Notes under the pieces: generated by a model
The model's input: the letters and a program-made list of their open reading frames with translations, nothing else
Database searches by the model: none
What the model was told of the DNA's origin: nothing
From: Candidatus Krumholzibacteriota bacterium
Lineage (GTDB): Bacteria > Krumholzibacteriota > Krumholzibacteriia > JAJRXK01
Assembly (NCBI GenBank): GCA_029262065.1
Contig: JAJDAC010000022.1
Span: 1 to 64,000 of the forward strand
Reading direction: 5' to 3'
Length of the DNA stretch: 64,000 bases
Program-made: the position numbers and the translations under genes
In this document: positions 9,382-17,474 of the stretch, one piece after another
Layout of the letters: every line of letters starts with the position of its first letter
Position numbering within the stretch: the stretch's first letter is position 1

Positions 9382-10509
9382 TCAGTCGCGCAGCAGCAAC
9401 GCGACGATGAACGCCAGCACCAACCCGCCCCAGATCGCGCGGCGCACTGGAGTGGGCAGTTCCAACCACCAACGTTGCCAGGCCGGTGCACGCGCGGCGC
9501 GATCGGCGTTCACGTCGACCGCCTTGGCCTGATCCAAGGCGTGCGCCAGGTCTTCGGCGGTGGCCGTGCGTTGGTTTGGGTCGAGCGCGCAGGCGCGATC
9601 GATCACGTCCACCACCAAGCGCGGCATATGGGGTGCAGCTTCGGCCAGGGAAGTACGTTGGCCGGCGGCGTGATCTTCACGCAGGCGGCGAACCAGTGGA
9701 CCACGTACCGGATAGGAACCCGTCAGCACGTAGTAGAGGGTCACTCCCAGCGAATAGATATCGCTGGAAACAGAGGGGGCCGCGCCGGTTATCCGTTCGG
9801 GCGACATGAACAACGGCGTGCCCGACAAAGCCACCGCGCGATCGCCTCCATCGCCCAGCGCCCGCGTGACCGAAGGGTCCATGAGCACGGCGGTGTCGTC
9901 ACGCACCACCACGTTGCGCGGTTCGATGTCATCATGGATCACACCGGCCGCGTGCAGATGCGACAATCCGCGGGCCACCTGGGCCCCCCAGCTCAGGACC
10001 GTGGCAAAAGGCAACTTGGCGCGATCGCGCACCATCATATCCAGCGTGGGACCGTCGATCCAGGGCATGATGATGCCCGTCTTGCCCGCGTGTTCTTCAA
10101 CCGCCTGGATTGCGATCAGGTTTTCATGCGGCGTACGCGGATACGACTCCCACCAGGTCCTCGCCGCCGCCACCCGCGCGCCCGGTTCCTCGTACCCCTT
10201 GACGACCGCGTTGCGTAGCAGCTTCACAACCAGGTCGCCGGATTCGGTACCCGTGTCGCCAAGCTCCGCACCCACGTCGCCAAGCTCCGTGCCCACATCG
10301 CCAGGTCTCGCGCGCCAGGCACGGGCCGCGGGTCCTTCGCCCACCATTTCGGTCAGCGTGTACGGGCCCCAGCTCTGCGCGGCCGAGTCGCCCGGCCCAG
10401 GTTCGCGGCGGGCACGGTCGCGCTTCGAGCGCAGCCTCTGTTCCATGTCGGGGTCGAGGGCGCGAAAGGAGGCCTTCTGCTCGGGCGTGCGGCTCACGGC
10501 TCTGGCCAC
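9382..10509 (-). CDS. Divergent Ser/Thr protein kinase with C-terminal membrane anchor
   Basis: A 375-residue eukaryotic-like kinase. The glycine-loop region is around GEGPAA (57-62), the candidate ATP lysine is Lys96 in LVVKLL, and the catalytic loop reads HDDIEPRN (192-199), so the catalytic Asp194 and Asn199 are kept while the usual lysine is Glu196. The DFG site is DPS (Asp211) and the APE site is SPE (236-238). C-lobe helices (SSDIYSLGVTLYYVLTGSYP) are normal. A single hydrophobic helix at 357-373 ends the protein, so the kinase faces the cytoplasm from the inner membrane. Three tandem seven-residue repeats (70-90) sit between the glycine loop and Lys96. Its start overlaps the end of the upstream lipoprotein gene by 16 bases, which suggests translational coupling. 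It may be active or a pseudokinase. Confidence 0.85.
   Translation of the reverse strand: MARAVSRTPEQKASFRALDPDMEQRLRSKRDRARREPGPGDSAAQSWGPYTLTEMVGEGPAARAWRARPGDVGTELGDVGAELGDTGTESGDLVVKLLRNAVVKGYEEPGARVAAARTWWESYPRTPHENLIAIQAVEEHAGKTGIIMPWIDGPTLDMMVRDRAKLPFATVLSWGAQVARGLSHLHAAGVIHDDIEPRNVVVRDDTAVLMDPSVTRALGDGGDRAVALSGTPLFMSPERITGAAPSVSSDIYSLGVTLYYVLTGSYPVRGPLVRRLREDHAAGQRTSLAEAAPHMPRLVVDVIDRACALDPNQRTATAEDLAHALDQAKAVDVNADRAARAPAWQRWWLELPTPVRRAIWGGLVLAFIVALLLRD
10240..10303 (-). repeat. Three 21-bp tandem repeats inside the kinase gene
   Basis: The forward-strand unit AGCTCCGCACCCACGTCGCCA occurs three times in a row with a few substitutions (about 10241-10261, 10262-10282 and 10283-10303). 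On the coding strand it encodes GDVGTEL, GDVGAEL and GDTGTES. The period is a multiple of three, so copy-number change would keep the frame and only lengthen the N-lobe insertion. Confidence 0.85.
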
Positions 10510-12269
10510 AGGAAATCGCGAGCGCCGGCGTCGTCGGGAATCCCCAGCTGCAAATTGAAACGTCGCTCGAAGATGGCCGAACGCCGCCCACGCAGCGAGA
10601 GATCGACCTCCGACACACAGTCGTTCAGCGAGGGGTCGTCGATGGGAGGGCTGGGGCAGATGGACGCGCCCAATCCCGTGGTCTTGCCCCGAACCCGCAC
10701 CGTCATGCGACCGAGCTCACGCAGAAGGTACTGACCCTGTTCACAAAGCACGGGGACCGAACAAGCTCCGTCGGGATCGAACAGATCGAAATTCTCCCAG
10801 ATGAGAAACGGTATGAAGATCTCCATGGCATCGTCACCATCCAGCGCCCAGACGTCGGGAGCGGATGAGTTGGTGAACCGCGCAATGTCGTCGAGGCCGC
10901 CGCCATGAGGCAACTCGTTATCGGGATCGCCCTCGCTGCTGAACTCGTAGGCCCACGCTCGTACCGCACCGACGAAGTCGCTGGCCTCCGAGTCGGTGGT
11001 GGGTAACTCTCTGGCGTCGGACGCGCCGACGAATCGCAGGGGAATCCGATAGATCGATCCCGAGGTCTGCTGACGATTCTCTCCCGGACTACGGAAGTAC
11101 TGGAGGATTTCGGAATCCCAGTAGCGCGTGACGTCCGTTTCCACCGTGTAGGGAACTTCATTTTCGGGCCAGGAGTCGGTCCCCGGCCCCTTGAGTACCA
11201 TATTGGCGTTCTCGGCCGGCTCCACGTTCAGAACCCGCGGCGGGAATCCGGCCACGAACGAGAATTCCACATCGCTGCGGTCGGGACGCCCGTGCTCGTC
11301 TTTGGTGCGGCCGATGAAGGTGTAGTCGAACGGCCCCGCCAAGAACGTCAGCTCGGCCCCGTCCGCCTCGGGCGCGAAGCCCACCATGAGCGAATCAACG
11401 AGACCCAGGTCGGTCACGGCCACGTACTGTAGTCGGCCCTGGTAGCGAACCTCGGGGTCAACGGGATCCAGGCGCACGTCGCAGCAGAAACTGTCGGCCA
11501 TCACGCTCGTCGCCACGCGATCGAATCCGCCCAGCTTCACGGTGACCCATGCACCCGCGGGAATCGTATCGCCCGGCGCGAAGTTGCAGATCATGGGATC
11601 GTCACCCACGGGAGTTACCCGGTACTGGGGAAACTTCGATGCGTCATCGCAACCGGAAGGCGTATCTACTACGAGCGTCGTTTCGGGCGGATAGTTGACG
11701 TCGAATTCCAGACGGCCCTGATCGACGTCACTCTCGACGCCGGTGGCGTCCAGCGCCACCACTTCGAACCGGTGCAAGCCCGACTCGAAACGCAGTCGGT
11801 CGGGGCAGTCCTCGCCGGTGTCGCAGTCTTCGCCGACGAGCACCTCGGGCGCCGTGTTGTTGCCGAAGCTGAAGCTGGTGTCGGGCCCCCACACCGTCAC
11901 TCCGTTCGCGTCGAGTGGCAACCACGGTCCACCGATCACCTGACTTGGCCGGAATTGATACCCCGTGATCGAAGCTCGTTCGGAGGTGATCACCCACTCG
12001 ATCCGGAATGACCGGCCGAAACCGATATACGGACGCTGCGTGGCTTCAGGCGACTCGGCGAACGGTCCTTCGCTGTTGCCCACCCATCGCAGGATCTCGC
12101 CGCTGTCTTCGGTGGTGTAGACCCGCAGCTCCACACGATCTTCGGTGCCCCCACCAATGCCTCCGCCGCCCACCGGAGGATCGACGGAGTCGGATGAGCA
12201 CGAGGCGGCGCTCAACGCGAGCACCATCAGGACGTAGTGGAGCGACGAGCGAGTTGTATTCTTGTGCAT
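10494..12269 (-). CDS. Large predicted lipoprotein of unknown function
   Basis: A 591-residue protein beginning MHKNTTRSSLHYVLMVLALS with a lipobox ending in ...SAASC, so it is probably lipidated and envelope-attached. After the cysteine comes a Ser/Asp and Gly-rich linker. The body looks beta-rich with repeated Ig-like wording such as GLHRFEVVALDATGVESD and PFDYTFIGRTKDEHGRPDRSDVEFSFVAG, which suggests extracellular Ig/FN3-like domains. I do not recognise a specific family. The chosen ATG at 12267-12269 gives the signal peptide directly; the open frame extends upstream to 12332 without a signal. It overlaps the kinase gene downstream and follows the M1 aminopeptidase gene after 72 bases, so the three may form one transcript. 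Confidence 0.75.
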   Translation of the reverse strand: MHKNTTRSSLHYVLMVLALSAASCSSDSVDPPVGGGGIGGGTEDRVELRVYTTEDSGEILRWVGNSEGPFAESPEATQRPYIGFGRSFRIEWVITSERASITGYQFRPSQVIGGPWLPLDANGVTVWGPDTSFSFGNNTAPEVLVGEDCDTGEDCPDRLRFESGLHRFEVVALDATGVESDVDQGRLEFDVNYPPETTLVVDTPSGCDDASKFPQYRVTPVGDDPMICNFAPGDTIPAGAWVTVKLGGFDRVATSVMADSFCCDVRLDPVDPEVRYQGRLQYVAVTDLGLVDSLMVGFAPEADGAELTFLAGPFDYTFIGRTKDEHGRPDRSDVEFSFVAGFPPRVLNVEPAENANMVLKGPGTDSWPENEVPYTVETDVTRYWDSEILQYFRSPGENRQQTSGSIYRIPLRFVGASDARELPTTDSEASDFVGAVRAWAYEFSSEGDPDNELPHGGGLDDIARFTNSSAPDVWALDGDDAMEIFIPFLIWENFDLFDPDGACSVPVLCEQGQYLLRELGRMTVRVRGKTTGLGASICPSPPIDDPSLNDCVSEVDLSLRGRRSAIFERRFNLQLGIPDDAGARDFLWPEP

Positions 12270-12341
12270 GGGATCCCGTGGGGTCGGGTGTGGGTACCCT
12301 TCAATATCGCGCGGAGGCAAAGGCGCCGTCAAGGGCGCGGC

Positions 12342-14435
12342 TCATTTGAGCAAGGTGGCGCGGCGCACAGCCTCGAATCCCGACGCCGTGGTCAGGCGGA
12401 AGTAGTAGACCCCGCTGGCCGCGGCCGACCCCTCACCATCGCGACCATTCCATGTGAACCGATGCAGGTCCTCGGGCAGGTCATCGTCGATCAGCGTCTC
12501 CACGCGGCGACCACGTACGTCATATATCTCCACTCGAACCCGTTCGGGCGAGGGAAGCAGAAACTGAACATTCAACTCGGGATTGAACGGGTTGGGAAAC
12601 GGCGGCAGGAATTGCACGGTGGAACTGGCCAGTACCGGCTGCACCGCGGCGTTGATCAACCAATCCTGATTGGGATCCACCTGTACGCTGTCTACATTCT
12701 GCGTACCGGGAAAATCGAAAGTCTGGTCCGCGCTCTCGATCCACACCGTATGATCTTCGAATGTTCCGCCTTCGAAGTTCAACCGAATGACCTGGGGCAA
12801 GCGAAAAGCACTCGCGGGATTCTGGGTAATTCTTACTCGCAGAGTGCCTTCAACCTGAAACGGCACCACGCGCAGCGAAGGCCGCGCGTCCGATCGCAAC
12901 CACGGTTCGAAGAACCAGTCGAGGCTGTCGTTCAGGAGAACCTTGGTCAGACCCTGGTCGCGCGCGACCTGCTCGCAATGACCCTGAAAGTCGGGCGTGG
13001 TCACCGTCTGGTGCCTCAGCGCGGGATCGGTCATGTAGTTGCTCATGGCCAGCAGCATGTTTTCCAGTCCCATCACCTGCCGCAGCTGATGAAGAACCCA
13101 CGCGCCCTTGTTGTACACGGTTGATCCGAAAAGTTGATCGGGATCGATCACGGTACCCTGGTAGTTGCCTTGGCGCTTGAACATGAGGCGCACCTTGGCC
13201 GCCTCGTATCCATACTTGTATTCATTCCAGAGTATCTCGCCGTAGCTGGCGAAACCCTCGTTCAGCCAGATCTCGCCCCAACGCGCGACCCGAACCGCGT
13301 CACCAAACCACTGGTGGATGGCTTCGTGCGCAACGACCCATTCCCCACTGGGTCCATCGTGCTCATCGGGCGAACCCAGCGACACCGACCACCATCCCAT
13401 GCTGGACATGGTGGGGTGTTCCATGGCGAAGGAGCTCATGAACAAGGCCATGCCGTACTTGATGTCGGCGTACGGATACGGGCCGAACATCTGCTCGAAG
13501 GTGGTGAGGATCTCGGCCGTGTTCTGCCACGTGTACTCGGCCCGCGCGCGCTCGATCGCCGGCGAGTAGTACTCGATAGGAGTCTGCACCAACTGCCCCG
13601 ATTCGAAATCGGTCAGGGTGACGGTCTCACTCCAGGTCTCGTAGTTGGCCAACGCCAACGAAACCAGATAAGCCGGAATCGGCTTGGACATGAACCAGGT
13701 CTGTCGACGCATGCCGCCGCCCAGCAGGTCGTCCTGGGTCCGGATGCCTGGTGCCGCCAGAACGAAAGCTTCGGGGGCGACGACCGAGAGCTCCACCGGA
13801 GACGCGTCGTACGGCGTATCGTGGCAGGGCCACCAACCGCGGGCCCCGTCGGGCTCGCTCAAGGTAGCCACCACCGGTTGCGTGGGATCGGGAAACGAAT
13901 CCTCGTCCACGAACAATCGTACGTCATAACCCTGTAGCCCCGACCGCTCGGGAATTCCGCCGTAATCCACACTGATCGTAGCTTCGACGTCCGGGGCCAA
14001 CGCGCTGGGCAAGGTCACCGTGAGCAGATCCGATTCATGCGTGAAGTTGGCGGCGGCTCCGTCCACGCGCACCGCGGACACGCTCAATCCCGCGTTGGCC
14101 AGATCCAGAACGACCTCGCTCAACGTTACGGTCGTCGCGGCCACGGTGATGTCCGCGGTTCCGTCGAGCCGGGCGTCGTTGGGATCGGGAACGATGGTCA
14201 GATCGAGCGCCACCATGCGCACGTCCATGGGACGATCGTTGCGTTCTCGCGGCGGCACCCGCTTGGTGGGAACGGCTTGTTTTTCCAACCGCTGTCCATC
14301 GAGATCTCGGTGGTCCAACACACAAACTCCGGCCTGGACCGGATCCACGACATAGGCGGGGAACGCCACGGCACCGAGAGCCAGGGCCACGAACACCAGA
14401 CCTCGAAGTCCGGGTGAAGAACAGGCATGCATCAT
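12342..14435 (-). CDS. Secreted M1-family aminopeptidase with C-terminal FlgD-like sorting domain
   Basis: A 697-residue exported zinc aminopeptidase. The zinc motif HEAIH lies at 370-374 and the third ligand is 19 residues on, in NEGFASYGE (Glu393), giving the HExxH-x18-E pattern of M1 peptidases. The exopeptidase segment normally GAMEN appears as FAMEH, a variant that keeps the central Met-Glu. The N-terminal ~180 residues form the family's beta saddle. The last ~90 residues start at FPNPFNPELNVQF and read IYDVRGRRVETL ... SGVYYFRL, a FlgD-like Ig domain used as a secretion signal in FCB bacteria. A signal peptide follows the start. The ATG pair at 14430-14435 is preceded by GGAGA; the start at 14537 is less likely. 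Confidence 0.9.
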   Translation of the reverse strand: MMHACSSPGLRGLVFVALALGAVAFPAYVVDPVQAGVCVLDHRDLDGQRLEKQAVPTKRVPPRERNDRPMDVRMVALDLTIVPDPNDARLDGTADITVAATTVTLSEVVLDLANAGLSVSAVRVDGAAANFTHESDLLTVTLPSALAPDVEATISVDYGGIPERSGLQGYDVRLFVDEDSFPDPTQPVVATLSEPDGARGWWPCHDTPYDASPVELSVVAPEAFVLAAPGIRTQDDLLGGGMRRQTWFMSKPIPAYLVSLALANYETWSETVTLTDFESGQLVQTPIEYYSPAIERARAEYTWQNTAEILTTFEQMFGPYPYADIKYGMALFMSSFAMEHPTMSSMGWWSVSLGSPDEHDGPSGEWVVAHEAIHQWFGDAVRVARWGEIWLNEGFASYGEILWNEYKYGYEAAKVRLMFKRQGNYQGTVIDPDQLFGSTVYNKGAWVLHQLRQVMGLENMLLAMSNYMTDPALRHQTVTTPDFQGHCEQVARDQGLTKVLLNDSLDWFFEPWLRSDARPSLRVVPFQVEGTLRVRITQNPASAFRLPQVIRLNFEGGTFEDHTVWIESADQTFDFPGTQNVDSVQVDPNQDWLINAAVQPVLASSTVQFLPPFPNPFNPELNVQFLLPSPERVRVEIYDVRGRRVETLIDDDLPEDLHRFTWNGRDGEGSAAASGVYYFRLTTASGFEAVRRATLLK

Positions 14436-14692
14436 ATGGATTGGATCTCCGGCGAGGCTTACGTCGATTTGGGGGCGACACGAGGTAATATACAGGAATC
14501 GGTTCCACAAGGCCCGCCGAACTGACAAGTGCGCCAAAGGTCCAACCGTCCACGCTGAGACACGCGGCGGCGCAACTGGAAGTCGCGCGGGGAAAAAGGC
14601 TCCTATATGGTCTCACTACATCTGTTACGCTCTTTGGGCTGGGGGGGTGACTGCTCGATTTCCGAAATCGGAGAACGAGTACCGGGAGCCGC
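14436..14692. other. Divergent promoter region with a short inverted repeat
   Basis: This 257-base gap lies between the minus-strand aminopeptidase and the plus-strand secreted protein, so it must hold both promoters. The inverted repeat CGATTTCCGAAATCG (14656-14670, six-base arms, three-base centre) lies 23 bases before the downstream ATG and could be an operator, although it may be chance. TATATGG near 14605 is a possible -10 element without a convincing partner. Confidence 0.35.
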
Positions 14693-17437
14693 ATGCGATT
14701 TGTATTCGGAGCCATATTCGCGGCGACACTGACCGCGTGGACCACGCCCGCCAGCGCGGCTACGGGGTCCTCCCATCTGCCCGGCACCACCTCCGAGATC
14801 ACGCAGCAATTGGAAATGGTCTTCGGCTCGACCGACGCCGCGCCCCTGCGTTGCGCCACGGAAACCCTGATTGCCTACGAGAACGTCCGATCCACGCTCG
14901 ATGTCACGACCCAGAACCACCTCGATCACCTGATCCAACCCAGGGCCAATGTCGCCAAGGATGCGTCAACCTACCTGACCCCCGAGGGTCATTTCGAGAT
15001 CACGTACGAGCTCACCGGCGTCGACGCGGTGTCCGACCACGACGCCAAGCCGTCCAACGGTGTTCCCGACTACGTCGAACTGATCGGCGAATACCTCGAA
15101 ACGGCCTGGTCGGTTCAGATCGACACGCTGGAATTGCCCGCCCCGCCCGTGGACGAGGCTCCCTACGCCGTCTCGTTCCGCGCCATGAGCAGCTACGGCT
15201 ACACCACGACCAACGATCCTGGCCCGGCGGGAACCCGCATCGTCCTGCACAACACCTTCATCGGGTTTCCCGCCAACGAAGATCCTGACGGCGACCGTCT
15301 GGGCTCGGCCAAGGCCACGGTGGCGCACGAATTCAAGCACGCCAGCCAGCACGCTGGATCGCGATGGTCAGAAGGATCGTGGTTGGAGCTCGATGCAACC
15401 TGGGTCGAAGACGTCGTGTTCGACGACGTGAACGACTACTACCAGTTCCTGGAATTCAACGGGCCCATCGGTTCGCCCACCGCTTCCATGCACGACGGTG
15501 GCGGCGGACGCTACGAAGATTGTATCTGGCAGCATTTCCTGGAGCAGCGGTTCGGCACGCAGCTCGTCGTGGATGTCTGGCTACGTCGCGTGGACAAGAC
15601 CTCCGAGAACGTCCTGATGTCGTACGATGAAGTGCTGCGCACGCGTGGCTCTTCGGTGGAAACGGTCTGGGCCGAGTTCGTGAGTTGGAACTACGCCACT
15701 GGCGACCGCGCCGTACCGGGGTTTGGCTACGAAGAAGCGGCGAGCTACCCCATGGCGCCCATCCACTACGATCTGGAGAACCTGCCCAACTCGTTCACCG
15801 GCACCGTCGACCCGCTGGCCGCCGCATTCCTGTTCCACCCGTCGTTCTCGGCGCAGGAAGGCACCGTGGAAATCGAATTCGAGTCGCCGCAGCCATTGCA
15901 ATTCTCGGCCGTGGTCCACACGCCCACCGGTACGATCGAGACTTTCAAGTTCGATGACGGACCCGTGTCCCTTTCCCTGGCCAACATCCAGACCATGGGT
16001 CTGGTTGTCTCCAACGCAGCTTCGGAGGGCGAGCCGGCCGTGTGGACCATGCAGGTGCGCGAGAACATTCCCCCGCGCATTGCCGCCCTGTCGCTGGACG
16101 CGGCATCGTTCGACCTGAGTGTGGCCGCGGGCGGCCAGGGTTCGGCCGACTTTCGTATCACCAATACAGGAGAAGCGGGCTCACAACTGGAATTCGAAGT
16201 GGTAGCCATGGAAGAGCTGCCCCCCGAATTCCTCCCCTCCGTTACCGCCAACAAGAGCATCGAGGGATCCACTCTGGAAACCCTCCAGAATCGCTATCAC
16301 GCGGGTTCACAGAGCAGCTTCGACCTGGTGGTGACCAACGCCAGCGGCGACGAGGAGTGGCTTACCCTGGTGGAGCTGCAGTTGCCGCCGGGCGTAACGA
16401 TGGTTGGCGCCACCAATTTCGTAGGTGGCACCGCCGGAGAGCTCGAAGTTCAGACGACATCCGACAACGTGGTGCGCTGGCTCGACCCAACGCCGCCGTT
16501 CGGAAACGTCTTCGGCGACGGAGCGCAGGCTACGGCCTCGGTCACCCTGGCGTTCGACGCCGCAATCCAAGGCACGCTCATTGTGGACTACACCCTCATG
16601 GGCGACGGATGGATGGCGTACCCGCACGAGGTGAAAGATCAACTCACCCTGAATCAGGCCAGCACGGAACTGACGATCGAGGGTCCGACTTCGAACTACC
16701 TGGCGCTGGGCGATCGCGCCCGCGTGTCATGGGAAGCCTCGCCCGACGTGAGCCTGGTCAGCCTGGAGTTCAGTGGCGACGACGGCGCAACCTGGAACCT
16801 GCTGACCCAGAGCAACGACTCGACGGGCTCGTTCGAATGGACCGTGCAGGGATCGCCGACCCGCTTTGGACGCTTCCGCGTCAACGAGACGCTCGGAGGG
16901 CTTACTTCGAGCACTCAACGCGCTATCTGGATCTATCGTCGCCCGACATGGGCAGCGAACACGGCCGTCACGGGTACCGTAGCCGCGGCGTCCACGCAGG
17001 CGGTGGCGGTGGAAGTCGACGCGCGGGACCTGACCGAAGGAACCTCGACCTCGGCCAAGATCGTGGTGGCCTCGAACGCCCCCAACCAACCGGTCGCCAT
17101 ATTGGATCTGCTGGTGCGCGTCGAAGCCACCGAAGTTCCGCCCGTTCCCAACTCGTCCGTCACGCAACTGCGGCCCAATTTTCCCAACCCCTTCAACCCG
17201 GAAACCACCATCCGCTTCTCGTTGGCCCGGGCCGGATCGGCCACCCTGCGCATCGTCGATCTGAAGGGCCGCCACGTAGCCACTCTGGTACGGGAAGACC
17301 TTGGCGCCGGGGACCACAGCGTGCAGTGGTTCGGCCAGGACGATCGGGGCCGTGCGGTGGCCAGCGGAATCTATGTGTATCGACTGGAGTCGGCGGCCGG
17401 CGAAGTAGCCACCCGGAGCATGACGCTGGTGCGCTGA
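14693..17437 (+). CDS. Secreted MXAN_6640-like putative metalloprotease with FlgD-like C-terminus
   Basis: A 914-residue exported protein. The first ~24 residues are a signal peptide (MRFVFGAIFAATLTAW, cleavage near ASA). Residues 100-330 resemble the MXAN_6640 family of putative metalloproteases: HFEITYELTGVDAV, DYVELIGEYLETAW, and the zinc-type motif HEFKH at 212-216 followed by SEGSWLELDATWVEDVVFDD. Two or more Ig-like regions follow, including wording typical of DUF11-like repeats (LVVTNASGDEEWLTLVELQLPPGV). The end, from about residue 825, is FPNPFNPETTIRFSL and then IVDLKGRHVATLVR ... ASGIYVYRLES, the same FlgD-like sorting domain as the neighbouring aminopeptidase. GGGAG lies four bases before the ATG. 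Confidence 0.82.
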   Translation: MRFVFGAIFAATLTAWTTPASAATGSSHLPGTTSEITQQLEMVFGSTDAAPLRCATETLIAYENVRSTLDVTTQNHLDHLIQPRANVAKDASTYLTPEGHFEITYELTGVDAVSDHDAKPSNGVPDYVELIGEYLETAWSVQIDTLELPAPPVDEAPYAVSFRAMSSYGYTTTNDPGPAGTRIVLHNTFIGFPANEDPDGDRLGSAKATVAHEFKHASQHAGSRWSEGSWLELDATWVEDVVFDDVNDYYQFLEFNGPIGSPTASMHDGGGGRYEDCIWQHFLEQRFGTQLVVDVWLRRVDKTSENVLMSYDEVLRTRGSSVETVWAEFVSWNYATGDRAVPGFGYEEAASYPMAPIHYDLENLPNSFTGTVDPLAAAFLFHPSFSAQEGTVEIEFESPQPLQFSAVVHTPTGTIETFKFDDGPVSLSLANIQTMGLVVSNAASEGEPAVWTMQVRENIPPRIAALSLDAASFDLSVAAGGQGSADFRITNTGEAGSQLEFEVVAMEELPPEFLPSVTANKSIEGSTLETLQNRYHAGSQSSFDLVVTNASGDEEWLTLVELQLPPGVTMVGATNFVGGTAGELEVQTTSDNVVRWLDPTPPFGNVFGDGAQATASVTLAFDAAIQGTLIVDYTLMGDGWMAYPHEVKDQLTLNQASTELTIEGPTSNYLALGDRARVSWEASPDVSLVSLEFSGDDGATWNLLTQSNDSTGSFEWTVQGSPTRFGRFRVNETLGGLTSSTQRAIWIYRRPTWAANTAVTGTVAAASTQAVAVEVDARDLTEGTSTSAKIVVASNAPNQPVAILDLLVRVEATEVPPVPNSSVTQLRPNFPNPFNPETTIRFSLARAGSATLRIVDLKGRHVATLVREDLGAGDHSVQWFGQDDRGRAVASGIYVYRLESAAGEVATRSMTLVR

Positions 17438-17474
17438 GGTTGCCGTCGCGGACAACTGCGCGGATACTCTCGCA

